This document shows positions 10,825-21,770 of a stretch of 64,000 nucleotides of DNA, in pieces. The DNA is taken from NCBI GenBank assembly GCA_001510575.1, contig LNGK01000008.1:4660981-4724980 (forward strand), given 5' to 3'. The notes beneath the pieces are model-generated. The model was given only the letters and a program-made list of their open reading frames with translations. It did not search any database and was not told the DNA's origin. Positions within the stretch are counted from its first letter, which is position 1; each line of letters opens with the position of its first letter. The position numbers and the translations under genes were made by a program. This DNA is from Knoxdaviesia capensis. Its lineage: Eukaryota > Ascomycota > Sordariomycetes > Microascales > Gondwanamycetaceae.

Positions 10825-13743
10825 ATGAGACGCAGTCCGCTTCCGATACGCTCCTCCTTGACTTCCGCCCGCCGTGCCGCCTCGGATCTTTCTCTTGGCC
10901 GACTGGGCGTTCTCCCAAACCACCGAGCCGCCGCCACTCCTCTCCGTCCAATTCCCGACCATCTCTCGTGCAGCATGAATCCACGTCCCAAATATGAGGC
11001 GGAGCGGGCCCTAGTGGCCAAGACCGTTCAGAATCGCATGCCGTCATCGACTCCCAAGCGATTCCTCTCGAACCCAGCTCCGGCAAATGGGAACATCCGC
11101 TCCATGATGAGCGCGAATAGCTCCGGGAATGCCACTCATCGGCCCCCGCCGTTTGTCCGGCAAATGAATACCGCCGCTCGACCGTCATCGGCTTCCAATC
11201 CCGTCCCGGGGAACCGCCCGACTCCTCCTATTTCAAACACCGCCAACCGTGCTCCTCCGCGGGAACAGTCCCGGGCTAGGTTCTCTTCCCTGTTTTCCAG
11301 TACATCGCAGTCCTTTTCTGAAGAGTCGTATTCTACAAAGTGGTGCGGAGAGACCGCCCAATCTGCCGCTGATATCACTGTTGAGTTCAACGAGGATGAC
11401 TTCGACTCGGATCCGTTTGAGTTTGAAGAGCCTGGCCGTCTCCCCGAAAAGCCCAGCCCGAAGGGCTCAGCTGCTGCCCCGACCTCGACTTCTCCGAGTA
11501 AACTGCAACACTCGGCGTCCTTCGGTAACCAGCCCCTCAAGTCAAGCCAGCAGCTGCCTCTGACCGGCTCCCCAGGCAAGCTTGAACCATCCCAGGGCAA
11601 CCCCATCCCATGGAGCTCTTCTCCCGCCTGGCATACCGCTCCGCCAGCTCGGCTCGTGACTAAACAAGAACCTGCAGACTTCCACGGCCGTCACCCCGTC
11701 AAGGTTGAGGCCGTTACTACCCGGGTAGTCACGTCCACCGTCACCACTAGAACCGAGTCGATGTCCATGACCACCTCGCCGGCCCCGCCTCCCACGAAAC
11801 GGCGCCGCCTTCCTGCCAGCTTTGCCAGCCCTACCGGCCCGAAGACGGCTCCGGCCATGACTCAGGCCAACGTGTCTCAGTACAACCCTCAGGAACTTAC
11901 CGCGTCGGGCTTTAAGGAGCGACGCAAGTTGTACCAGAAGAACCGCCAGGATAGTCTTCTCGGGGCGGAAACCAAGCTTCCCAATGCTAAGCCGCCTGCG
12001 AAGCCGCTCGAGGAGGTGTTTCTCAGCAAAGAGCAGCGGCAGATTCTGAGCATGGTGGTGGATCAGGGCAAGAGTGTTTTCTTCACTGGTCCGGCCGGAA
12101 CTGGAAAGTCCGTGTTGATGCGGTCTATCATCAGTGCGCTGAAGAAAAAGTGGGCTAGCGATCCTGAAAACTTGGCTGTCACCGCGTCGACCGGCCTGGC
12201 TGCCTGCAATATCGGCGGTATCACACTGCATAGTTTTGCTGGTATTGGACTGGGGAAAGATGACGTCCAGCAACTGCTAAAGAAGATCCGCCGTAATGCC
12301 AAGGCCAAAGGCCGCTGGATGAAGACGAAGTGTCTGATCATTGATGAAATCTCCATGGTTGACGGAGATCTTTTTGACAAGCTTGAGGAACTCGGCCGTC
12401 GCTTGCGTAATAACGCCCGGCCCTGGGGCGGCCTACAGCTGGTTATCACTGGCGATTTCTTCCAGCTACCTCCGGTGCCGGATAGCCAGTCGCGGGCGGC
12501 CAAGTTTGCCTTTGACGGCGCAACCTGGCCGACGTCAATCGACCACACCATTGGTCTGACCACGGTGTTCCGTCAGAAGGACTCGGAGTTCGCGGATATG
12601 CTCAACGAGATGCGTCTTGGCCGCATTTCCGACCAGACCCTGCGGGCCTTCAAGGCCCTTCAGCGGCCCCTACGCTTTGAAGACGGGCCGGACGCCACCG
12701 AGCTGTTCCCCACGCGCAATGAGGTGGACAGCGCCAACCAGCGGCGCCTGGCCGAGCTGCCGGGCCCGACGATGCGCTACGTGGCAATTGATACAGGCGA
12801 GCCGACGATCCGCGACCGGCTGCTGCAGAACGTGATGGTTCCGCCCACCATTGAGCTCAAGGAGGGTGCACAGGTGATGCTGGTGAAGAACCTGGACAGC
12901 TCGCTCGTGAACGGCACGATTGGCCGTATCAAGGCGTTCATGACGCAGCATGAGTGGGCGCACAGCACGCTCGCGGACCCGGACGAGCCGGACGCGGGCG
13001 CGGTGCGGCGGCCCGAGGACATTGACCGGGCGGTCAAGAACATCCACAAGTTTGCGCGCGACGCGGGGACGGCGTCGGCGCTGACAAACGGCGGCTCCAC
13101 GCTCGCGCGGTACCCGGTGGTCGAGTTCCCCATGCCCAATGGGCACTCGCGGCCGTACTTCGCGATGCCGGACGAGTGGAAGATCGAGCTCCCTAACGGC
13201 GAGATTCAGGCCAAGCGTGTGCAGGTGCCGCTGATCCTGGCGTGGGCGCTGTCGATCCACAAGGCCCAGGGCCAGACGCTGGACCGCGTGCGCGTCGACC
13301 TGGGGCGGGTGTTTGAAAAGGGCCAGGCGTACGTGGCGCTCAGCCGCGCCACCAGCCAGCACGGGCTGCAGGTGCTCGGTTTCGAGAAGCACAAGGTCAT
13401 GGCCCATCCGCGCGTCATCACCTTCTACGACAAGCTGTACTCGGCCGATGCCGCGCTGGCCAACCGTGGCATGCAGAAGACTTTGACTTCCATGTACGCC
13501 CCGCCGGTCCCGGCCGCCGCGCCGGTTGCCCCTCACCCCATGTTTGGGAAGACCGCGAACGCCATCGTCCCGGCCGCGCCGGGGTCCCGTAACAAGGCCG
13601 CCCCGGCGTGGCAACCCCCGACCGGATTCAACAGCTTCGACGACGACGATTACCCGGGGCCGGATGATATGCAGGACTACGAGCATGACGGAGACATTGG
13701 ACATCCTCCGTATGAGGACCTCGTCGCCGGGACGTATCGCTAA
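10825..13743 (+). CDS. pif1: Pif1-family 5'-3' DNA helicase
   Basis: Superfamily 1B ATP-dependent 5'-3' helicase acting on mitochondrial DNA and, in the nucleus, on telomeres, G-quadruplexes and Okazaki-fragment maturation. It is a single exon of 972 residues from the ATG at 10825. Residues 1-400 are serine/proline-rich and poorly conserved. The helicase core begins with Walker A GPAGTGKS (about 422-429). TASTGLAACNIGGITLHSFAG (motif Ia and the Pif1 signature region) follows, then IIDEISM (motif II), GDFFQLPPV (motif III), TTVFRQKD, SIHKAQGQTLDRV and QAYVALSRAT near the C-terminus. The first 50 residues are rich in R, S and A with almost no acidic residues, fitting a mitochondrial presequence. 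An in-frame ATG at 10975 would give a shorter form without it. Family is certain; the dual start is inferred from yeast PIF1, which makes mitochondrial and nuclear forms this way. Confidence 0.96.
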   Translation: MRRSPLPIRSSLTSARRAASDLSLGRLGVLPNHRAAATPLRPIPDHLSCSMNPRPKYEAERALVAKTVQNRMPSSTPKRFLSNPAPANGNIRSMMSANSSGNATHRPPPFVRQMNTAARPSSASNPVPGNRPTPPISNTANRAPPREQSRARFSSLFSSTSQSFSEESYSTKWCGETAQSAADITVEFNEDDFDSDPFEFEEPGRLPEKPSPKGSAAAPTSTSPSKLQHSASFGNQPLKSSQQLPLTGSPGKLEPSQGNPIPWSSSPAWHTAPPARLVTKQEPADFHGRHPVKVEAVTTRVVTSTVTTRTESMSMTTSPAPPPTKRRRLPASFASPTGPKTAPAMTQANVSQYNPQELTASGFKERRKLYQKNRQDSLLGAETKLPNAKPPAKPLEEVFLSKEQRQILSMVVDQGKSVFFTGPAGTGKSVLMRSIISALKKKWASDPENLAVTASTGLAACNIGGITLHSFAGIGLGKDDVQQLLKKIRRNAKAKGRWMKTKCLIIDEISMVDGDLFDKLEELGRRLRNNARPWGGLQLVITGDFFQLPPVPDSQSRAAKFAFDGATWPTSIDHTIGLTTVFRQKDSEFADMLNEMRLGRISDQTLRAFKALQRPLRFEDGPDATELFPTRNEVDSANQRRLAELPGPTMRYVAIDTGEPTIRDRLLQNVMVPPTIELKEGAQVMLVKNLDSSLVNGTIGRIKAFMTQHEWAHSTLADPDEPDAGAVRRPEDIDRAVKNIHKFARDAGTASALTNGGSTLARYPVVEFPMPNGHSRPYFAMPDEWKIELPNGEIQAKRVQVPLILAWALSIHKAQGQTLDRVRVDLGRVFEKGQAYVALSRATSQHGLQVLGFEKHKVMAHPRVITFYDKLYSADAALANRGMQKTLTSMYAPPVPAAAPVAPHPMFGKTANAIVPAAPGSRNKAAPAWQPPTGFNSFDDDDYPGPDDMQDYEHDGDIGHPPYEDLVAGTYR

Positions 13744-14844
13744 TCTTGCTTAATCTTGCTCTTTTCTTTTTGTTGCCTATTCCGTTCGTTCGGTTATGAT
13801 TACGCATGTTGCGTACTAGATTCTTTCTCTTTCCATTTTTTTCTTCTTTTCTCTTACTCCTTCATTCTCTGTCAAGTGTCATGTTTAGATCGGCGTTTTT
13901 CTTCTCCATGCGACCCCTTTTTTTCCCAGTTTTCAACGGGCTCGCCCCTTCGTGTCATGTTGACAGCTCTCACCCAGGTTCTGCCGAATACCGGGCAAGG
14001 ATACAAAGAATGACAGACCGCACAATTGCTCCAGAAAGGAAATCCCCAGAATTGAAGGATGGCGGATCCTTGTACCAGAACAAAGCATGTTTGGATGGGT
14101 GGATGGGTGGATGGGTGGGTGGATGGATGGATGGTGATAGAATTTCATGTTTCAGAACATGTTATTTACTCAATACAGCGCAAAGAATAGCTTCTTTTTT
14201 TTTTGAAATACCAACAAGTTATCACCCAAACCTTACGTTATAGACATCGCGAAGGGACATACGGTCAAAGCAGATGAAGAGTTAACAAATGTCTGGATTC
14301 CAACATACTGTTTTTTCCCCCCATCCCAAGATAGGGGAGATAAGTCCCAACAAAACAATAGAGATATATATACACCGTTTCAAGTGTATGCGCGTGTGCA
14401 TGCAAGCACATTGACGCCAATGATACAAACAAGTGCCTTCCAACAAATTATCAAAACATAAGAATAGATGGAAAAAAGAAGATGTCCTTGCGGGGAACTG
14501 ATTTTTCCAGAAAAAACCCGCATGCTGCATTTAAGTAAAGCCCAGGGGATATCATGCTCCGGTTCCAGCCAAGTAACTCCGTCCAACCCAACCGTCAAAA
14601 ACAAGAAACAAGAAGAAAAGAAAACCGGTTGTGCTATGTGGCCGTACATATCATATCCTCCAACCTATGCTAAATGAGAGAGAAATAAGGGGAAATCAAA
14701 AGAAGGAGAGATATAGGAGGCGAGGAACAAGAAGATGAATGCGTCATGAAGGACAGATGAGCGGGGATATAGATAGGTACCCGCCCATATATGAAAGATA
14801 AGGCAGTCGCTTAAAAATAGGGGAATATAACATGAAGTCGTTGA
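13744..14844. other. Convergent intergenic region between pif1 and palH
   Basis: This is the 3' flank of both genes. It contains a T-rich stretch after the pif1 stop, a GGAT/GGGT minisatellite at 14092-14136 and A-rich DNA leading to the palH stop. No gene seen. Confidence 0.6.
14092..14136 (+). repeat. GGATGGGT/GGAT minisatellite
   Basis: A run of GGATGGGT units passes into GGAT units over about 45 bases. The plus strand contains several GGG runs separated by 1-5 bases, so a G-quadruplex is possible. It lies about 350 bases after the pif1 stop codon. Confidence 0.85.
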
Positions 14845-17310
14845 TTACCGTGGTCGATGAGGCACGGAATTGTCGTTGTGTGGCTGGCGAGAATCCGGTA
14901 CAAAGTCAAGCGACGCCCGAGATATGGACGAGATAGTATCCTCATCATCGGTCCGTGACTGGGGCACTCCCGGCCACATGGGAGGTCGCGTGTTCGATGA
15001 AGATTGCGCCAGAGAACCAGACGGGGCCGGAGGATCCGATGTTACCCAGGTCAGATGGCGATTCCGACTGCTCGTGTTTGACGGTGGCTGCGGTACCGGG
15101 ACACCGATGGAAAGCCGACGGGACGTTGCAGCAGGTGAATGCGACGGGTTATCGTGGAGAGAGACCCGCCGTGTTACTGAATCCTCGTCTTCCTCCATAA
15201 GCTGGGCAAGGGCCGCGCCTCGTGCCGCGGGAGCCGGGATGATGGTTACTGGTAGGTCCTCGGTCTCTTCCTGCGGACGAAGTCGCTCCCGGATTCTCTC
15301 GGCTTGGGTGGCGGCAAACTCTTCGAGCCTACTCCGAACATCCCAAAGACTGAGATCAGCATGAGGAGACTGCGTGATGGCGTGGGTAGGGACGGATTTG
15401 CGACGGGATGGGGCCGGGACGACCGTTTCGATCGTGTTCTCCTCTGCTTGGCGATTACCCCAAGACAACCATGGCGCGTTCATATGCGGCATGAACCGCC
15501 AGCGTCGCATGGCTACTGGCGCATTTGCCTCCAGGTCAAGAGGGCCAGGAGCAGCTCTTGAGGCGCTTTTCCGGTGTGTCGAGCCTGCGGCTGTGTCGTT
15601 GCCTGGTGTCGATCTAGAGTCGTCTCTGTTGTCAGGAGACTGGCTTCCAACGTTGGAACGAGCGTCTTCGGTACTCGACCGTGGAAGGTCGGCCATCCGG
15701 CTAAACACCGAGTCTGATGGAGCTTGTCGGCGCACCGCATACATTGTGCTTGCGGCGCTGGCGGTATCAGTTCTGCTCACAGGCGAAGCAGTCGGCTGAG
15801 GTCGAGAGGGCCACAGCGGGGGTCGAAGAATGCTACTAACTCCACTGCGTTGGCTCGGTGGTTGTGGGTCGGCGCTTGTAGTCCCGGAGGGCGCGGCTTT
15901 CGAAGATGAAACAGCAGGATTTTGGGTGGCCCTGCGCGCCAATCGCGGCCATAAACTTTTCCGCACTGGTCGTGATGATTTACCCCGGATGGGTTCAGAA
16001 GGTCTCCCACGTTTCGGGGAGGTTGGCGGACTGGAAGGGGCCGCTGTGCTGCGGGCTTCTTTGTCATCACTATCACGACGGGTCCGGACACGTTGTCGCT
16101 TTCCCCACGAAAATTCGGAACCCGACACGTGCGGCATATCATCGCCATCGAAAACCTCGCGGCCGAGAATGCCGTCCTTCTTTTCTTCACGCTCAAGAGC
16201 TTCTATCCGCTCAACCCACTCCCATACCACCACACTCGCGGCAGCGGCGCCGACCCAGCGAACATAGTCACCCCAGCCGGTGAAAGCAGGTTTGGAAATG
16301 TCGAGAATGAAAAACACAACAGGGATGAGGAGAGAAACGAGAGAGATAGTGGAAACAAGAATCATGTTCTTCATAAAGGGGTGGTAAAAAGCGTAGCGTT
16401 TCTTCATCAAAGCGTAGTAAATAACCCAGGCAGCATAGAGCAGTCCCAGAGATAACTGAAAAAGGTAACTCAAGGCGGGGATTGCGTCGCCGAAGCTGCG
16501 GGGGCTCGACTTTCCGGAGCTGTCTGCAGTTGAGTATAGGAAGGTGTTCAGGGCGCTGAAGATACAGTCGAGGAGAATGAGGGCGAAGGCAGTCCATTTG
16601 ATAATGACCTTTTCGCGTTGGCGAGGGAATAGACGGATCAGGGTTTGAGCCTGGGCCAGCCACAAAAACGTGTCGGATATTAAGCGGATGATTTTGAGTT
16701 CGGTACGGTCCATGACAGCAATCTGCAGTTGTTGGGCGCTTTGAACATCGAGGTCGTATTGCTCTGCGGCAACTTCAAAGGTAGCGCTAGAAGCAATGGT
16801 AAGTGAGATGGCAACGGTCAGGGCCGCGATTTTCTGCAGCCACGGACGGCCACCGATATTGATGCTCCCGGATGAGCCGTTGGTGAAGCCTCTTCGGCCG
16901 AGGTATATTACTCCGCCATCAAGAAAGGATCGGGGGGTAATAAAGAGCATGATGACGAGCATGTATGCTGTCACTGTCGTCGCGGCAAGGGCGTAACACA
17001 CGGGAAATTTGGAGGCATAAAAGGGGTCGCGCATATCGCTGGTGCTGGTCTGCGATACCGTGTTCGTGGTTCCGGCGCTGTTCGAGATGATTCCGGGAGC
17101 ATCGGTGAGGGAAGGAATGATGGTCGGACATGAAGGAATATACACGGCCTCAGTAGTGAGGGTGATGAGAGGAGTGCCGTCGCCGAGGGAGAGAATCCCC
17201 TGGGCCGGGAGAATTACTTCGGCGCATGATTGGACGGTAGAGACTAGGGTTGACCGGAGGACGCGTGCAGGAGGTAGTAGCTGCCTCAATTCTAGCGTCA
17301 TGGTTGGCAA
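14845..17310 (-). CDS. palH: pH-response sensor PalH/Rim21
   Basis: Plasma-membrane sensor of the ambient alkaline pH pathway. PalH, with PalI and the arrestin PalF, relays signal to the ESCRT-linked complex that triggers proteolytic activation of the transcription factor PacC. One exon encodes 821 residues from the ATG at 17310 (an ATG three codons later is an alternative). After a short extracellular N-terminus there are seven hydrophobic segments between about residues 100 and 365. The last is followed by the family hallmark WVERIEALEREEKKDGILG and REVFDGDDMP. The remaining roughly 440 residues form a hydrophilic, Ser/Pro/Arg-rich cytoplasmic tail, as in PalH, where this tail binds PalF. 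Length is slightly above that of the Aspergillus protein as I recall it. No truncation or frameshift is seen. Confidence 0.95.
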   Translation of the reverse strand: MPTMTLELRQLLPPARVLRSTLVSTVQSCAEVILPAQGILSLGDGTPLITLTTEAVYIPSCPTIIPSLTDAPGIISNSAGTTNTVSQTSTSDMRDPFYASKFPVCYALAATTVTAYMLVIMLFITPRSFLDGGVIYLGRRGFTNGSSGSINIGGRPWLQKIAALTVAISLTIASSATFEVAAEQYDLDVQSAQQLQIAVMDRTELKIIRLISDTFLWLAQAQTLIRLFPRQREKVIIKWTAFALILLDCIFSALNTFLYSTADSSGKSSPRSFGDAIPALSYLFQLSLGLLYAAWVIYYALMKKRYAFYHPFMKNMILVSTISLVSLLIPVVFFILDISKPAFTGWGDYVRWVGAAAASVVVWEWVERIEALEREEKKDGILGREVFDGDDMPHVSGSEFSWGKRQRVRTRRDSDDKEARSTAAPSSPPTSPKRGRPSEPIRGKSSRPVRKSLWPRLARRATQNPAVSSSKAAPSGTTSADPQPPSQRSGVSSILRPPLWPSRPQPTASPVSRTDTASAASTMYAVRRQAPSDSVFSRMADLPRSSTEDARSNVGSQSPDNRDDSRSTPGNDTAAGSTHRKSASRAAPGPLDLEANAPVAMRRWRFMPHMNAPWLSWGNRQAEENTIETVVPAPSRRKSVPTHAITQSPHADLSLWDVRSRLEEFAATQAERIRERLRPQEETEDLPVTIIPAPAARGAALAQLMEEDEDSVTRRVSLHDNPSHSPAATSRRLSIGVPVPQPPSNTSSRNRHLTWVTSDPPAPSGSLAQSSSNTRPPMWPGVPQSRTDDEDTISSISRASLDFVPDSRQPHNDNSVPHRPR

Positions 17311-20136
17311 AAGAGGAAATGCGCGCGCGACTGGGACTGAAAAGCCCAGACGACAACGACGGAACGAGAGATGGCCAAAAGTTCGGGGGTATATATGATG
17401 TATGCGAAAGCTTCAACGGGCAGCGAAAGCCGTATAGATCGAGGGGCTCGGAGGTTGCGGTATTGGTTTGTTTTCTTCTTCCTCGATCAGGAAATGTATC
17501 AGAACGGTGTCAAGTGTGTATGGCGAAATGTCGACATTGCAGTCAACCGATGAAGAAAAGGAGAGGACGCGCCACAAAGGCAGCAACAAGAGCGAAGGTC
17601 GGGGGAGCGAGGGAACGGATCGGTTGGTGTTATTGAAGGTTCGCCATGGAAAAGTATTGTTGCTGGTAGTGGACGGCCAAAAGGAGACGCAAAGAGAAGG
17701 GTAATAATAGCGGTCGGTCGGGTATCAAAGAGTCGAACTTCGAGGCGCAAATGCGGTTCACGATCGAGTCTGTCAGCGATCGAGAAATTTGGGTTGGCGG
17801 TACCACTAGAAACAGGGTCCTCTCAAGTAAAGGGGTGAAGAAGGCGAATGTCGACAAGACAGCAAAAATATACAGAGAGAAAACAATCTGAAGAGAGGAC
17901 GTCGCGGGGTCAAGGGCGGTGCTGAAGCATAAAAAAAGGAAATTGAAACAGGAATCACGATGGAAAAATGGACAGAGGGAACAGCGAGATCCAAGTCAAG
18001 GTGACAAGTATACCAGTAAAATGGTCAACAACGCAGGTTTTTTTTGGTCTAGACGGAACCCCAGATAGATAGCATGGCAAAACCAGCCGTGGGAGAGGGT
18101 AAAAGAAATGAGGGGGTTTAGGGGCGAAAATAGTTTGTAGGGGCTGGGATAAAAATAAAGGTTTCAGTGGGCACAGAATAAAGTCCTTGCGCGCGCGGAG
18201 GAATGGAAAAAGAAAGGTTAACGAATATGCCAGCCAAGGGCAAAAGCAGATCTCTTCTGGTATATTTTTGTTTTTTTGGGGGGGTTTTTTTCCGCTGGGA
18301 TCGTCAAAACGAGTGGAGTTAATAGATGTGCGGGTCTTCTTCTCAAAGAATCTAGATAGATGGCCTTGGTTAGCACGCAAATTTCCGGGGGATTTGAAAG
18401 AGAAGGCAAAATATGTCTTGGAATCGGGCAGTGTTTTGGTTCGAGACTCGATGAGGGTGTGTGTGTGTGTTCTCGGACGGAGATTTGGCAGTGCGTGTTT
18501 CGGGTGGCTGAACAGGATTTTACGGCCAGAGAAGTAAGAAGCGGAGAGTCGGAGGAAAGGCAAAAACTGTACAAAATCCGATCATGAAGATATGATGAAC
18601 AGATTTCTCTCTGATTCGCAAAGCCCAGACAGGAAACAAACAATCGATGACGGGATCTGACTTGCCGCTTCTATCTTCTGGCTTGGTGTTTTTTTGTTCC
18701 TCCCGTTCTTCTTTCTTTGGGATGATCGCAGGCTCGGCGCCGAGATTTCTTGGGCTTGGGGGGCCTGTTTCTCGTGTCTCTTGTTTGGCGGGTTACCGCA
18801 TCTCTGGAATATGCTTCTTTTGTTTCTTGTCTCTCCTTTGGCCATCTCAATTCTTGTTGACAACCGATTCCAGGGGTGAAGAACGGCTTTGTTGCATGAC
18901 AGGGAACCGTCGTCAGAATGAAAACAAAAAGCAAATCTTACCCTGTGAGAGAAAACACTCTGGATGCGACGATCTGAGATCTTGAAGATACCGAAGATAA
19001 CGGGAGATGGAATGGGGAAGAGAGGAAGATATCACGACGAAAATTGAGCAAAAGAGAAATAAAGAGGAAATTGAAGACGAGAGAGAAGAAAAGATCCGGA
19101 AGGGAAAACTCCAAAGGTCGCAGCCACAGATTGATAACTGGATGATGGGCGAGGGAAGGAGCGATTCTACGAGCACAGGTTGGAGGCGAAATGGGGAGGT
19201 TCAATGGACGGACAGGATCTGCACAGCACAAAAAGCATAAGAGTCGTGGACGGGTGAGAAGGGTCCGACTGAAATTCGAAGCACGAGATTGTGTTAGGTG
19301 GGGTGTGCGTGCAGGGTACTTCGTCGTTGAGGAGGGTTGGAGCCACAAATTCAAGGTTCCGAGTACAGGTACCACACCACCACACAGATACAGATCAATC
19401 AATAAATCCTGGATAAAAACACCAGAATACTCGTGGTCGTAGGTACTTCCCACTCGCGAGTTAATGCGCCCGGGACCCGCCACATTATTCTGTGAGTGGT
19501 GGATCCCACAAGGAAGGAACAGGAGAAGTATTAGTATCCCAAAAATGCCGTCCGGCTTGGAATCGCTCTTGCCCGAACTCTGTGCCTGGCCCTCTGCCCG
19601 AAGCCTTTACGCCGGCGCCAACACTAACGCCTACCTAAAGCCCGTATCGCTTGGAAAGGGCCAAGTACAGTAGTGAGCAGACAAACCGCGAGGAAACTAC
19701 CACCCCAGTCGGATGCCAAAAACCATCAGCGAAAGGGAAAGAGCAAAGCACTCGCTGCCGCCCCTTCCGTATCCCACTAGATGCAGTGGCGGTTGATTGG
19801 ATTTCCTTCCACACATTCTATCGCCACCATCATCACATGGAAGAAACTATATCGCCAGTCGCTAAAGCGAAATGCTTACTGCTTACCGCCGTCCCTGCTG
19901 AACCAGAAAGCCCGACATAATCAGGTGGTACCGTAGTACTCACCTTCTTAACTCTCCAGGCGATAGGTTAGTTTTAGGAAAGTGCCCGCGACTTCCTTCC
20001 TTCGCTTGCGGCAACCCTCGATCACACTACCCATCGTGGCTGTGTCTGCCGGGTTTTCCTTGAATGATTTTAATTTCACCCGCCGCTCTAGCTAATCTGG
20101 GTGGGAAGTGAGCGTTTCCCCGCATTTATCCACTCC

Positions 20137-20150
20137 AACCCTAACCCTTA
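20137..20150 (-). repeat. Short telomere-like repeat (two TTAGGG units)
   Basis: AACCCTAACCCTTA on the plus strand is two TTAGGG units plus flanks on the minus strand. It is intergenic. Such short boxes may bind TTAGGG-binding factors or be chance; two more occur in this window. Confidence 0.5.
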
Positions 20151-21224
20151 ATGTCGAGCAGTATCACCTCAACTCAATATCGCAATGATCAATCCGTTCG
20201 CCCTACGGCCCGGCACTGCAGAATCCTGATTATGAGACCTTCCACATCCATCTTGCAGTAAAACCCAACCACACGCACCCCCCCCCCAGTCTTTTATCTT
20301 GCTTTATCTATCTCTTCCCCCAGATGCTTGGCTTCCCAAATCAAAAAGCCTTGGCACCCGGTTTTGTTCGTGGAGACAACTTGGCGCATCTAGAACTTCC
20401 AAGTTCCCATGCCGGTTCCAAAAACGGCCACAAAGAACAAAAGAAACCCCTTCCCCCTCCCCCAGAACAAAAAGATCAACGGACTGAAAAAGGGTTCCCT
20501 GAGGCAAATCGTGTTGGACTTCCCGAGCAGAGCTCATATGTATTTCCTGGTCCTCGGTCCAGACCCCGTCTCCCCCAAAAAGGGGGACCAAGATCCCGTC
20601 ACACAGCACGTCTCTTTTTCTTCAAGCACAGAACCGACCCCAGCAGGCCAGCAATCGAAATTAAGAAGAGAAAAATCCCTGACCCGCTGACCGTGCCGGG
20701 CTGCCAAGCACACGTTTTCTTTCTGCTTTCCTGCCTTTCCAAGAAATCCTGGCCCCCCAAGAAAGCTTGTCCAACAGACCCGTTTCGCGCCCAGCTGTCA
20801 TCTGGTTTTTTTTTTTTCCCTTCTCGTCGCCTTGAATGTCTGAGAGATCTGAGGGCGCTTAGCATGGGAACCAATCCTTGGAAGATAGCGGATATTCCCT
20901 TCTGGTATTCCCGAGCGCCTCATCGACAATCAAACCAAAAAAATGGCATTTCTGGGGGCCTGTGGTACTCGTCTTATCAGGTGGCATAACTAACAAGCAC
21001 GACAACCAAGAAATGAACGGGGGACGGACTTAACGCCGGATTCACCGGGAGTCTCTCCTGAGCGCCTCGTACAAGTACCCCGAACTGGTCGCCGACTTAC
21101 CACACCAGATAACCCAACATCACATCCGGCGTTGCCTACTCCAACAGGAATATGTCTTCTTGCTCTCTTCGTTCGTCGCACTCGATGTTCTCGACTAAAC
21201 TTTCCCCGCCATCGGAGGACACGC

Positions 21225-21239
21225 AAACCCTAACCCTTA
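21225..21239 (-). repeat. Short telomere-like repeat (two TTAGGG units)
   Basis: AAACCCTAACCCTTA on the plus strand, downstream of the edc3 gene. It contains an AAACCCTAA telobox-like core. Function unknown. Confidence 0.5.
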
Positions 21240-21770
21240 TGGGACAAACTGCCCACGCATCGCATCTTCACACAGGGACGTGCAAGATACGTCTTACGGA
21301 AGGTGGAGTATTTGCTCTCCATTCTGAATGGGACACCCAGCGGGGTATTAAAATATGTAACCTGAGGGTACAAAAAGAATACACAAGAGAAGAAGACGGA
21401 AAAGACATGATCAACCTCGAAAAAAGAACCCTTGTCCTTCCCCAGCATTCCACTGTCCCCGTATGAGCTGATCTATTGTACACGAATAAAAAGACGAATC
21501 TGTATGGTTGTTCCCTACCCCGATAACCCCTTCCCCGGCGCCACGCGATGCCAAATGAAAAAAGAGCAAAAAGAAAAAAAAGAGCACAGGAACTCGAAGC
21601 ATAAAAAGACAGAGATAACCGTAAAAACAAAGGGGGGATCAAGTAAAAAGAAAAACACCGAAAAACCGAACCCTTCGAGAAAGACAAACGGACAGACACT
21701 AGACGCGAAGAAGAAAAAAAAGCGTGCCCGTGTCTGCCCTCTCTGTCCGTTCGCTCGCTCATTCACTCAC

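Larger units (their letters stand above)
17311..21770. other. Long gene-free stretch between palH and edc3
   Basis: These 4.5 kb hold the palH promoter and the edc3 3' flank. No open frame has a start, codon bias and recognisable sequence together. The longest (20324-20989, 221 codons, plus) is low-complexity and basic without a domain. The plus strand from 17.4 to 19.1 kb is purine-rich, that is, pyrimidine-rich in the palH sense direction, consistent with a long palH leader. Telomere-like TTAGGG dimers occur at 20137-20150 and 21225-21239. A C run lies near 20278-20287. A non-coding RNA cannot be excluded from sequence alone. Confidence 0.5.

Noticed and set aside
12670..13704. 344-codon minus-strand open frame
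   Set aside because: It is a shadow of the GC-rich Pif1 helicase core on the other strand; its sequence is Arg/His-rich without a domain.
18233..18238. GCCAAG hexamer upstream of palH as a PacC site
   Set aside because: A single six-base match in a kilobase is expected by chance; no cluster of sites was seen.
20324..20989. 221-codon plus-strand open frame between palH and edc3
   Set aside because: Low-complexity Pro/Lys-rich translation, no codon bias, no recognisable domain.
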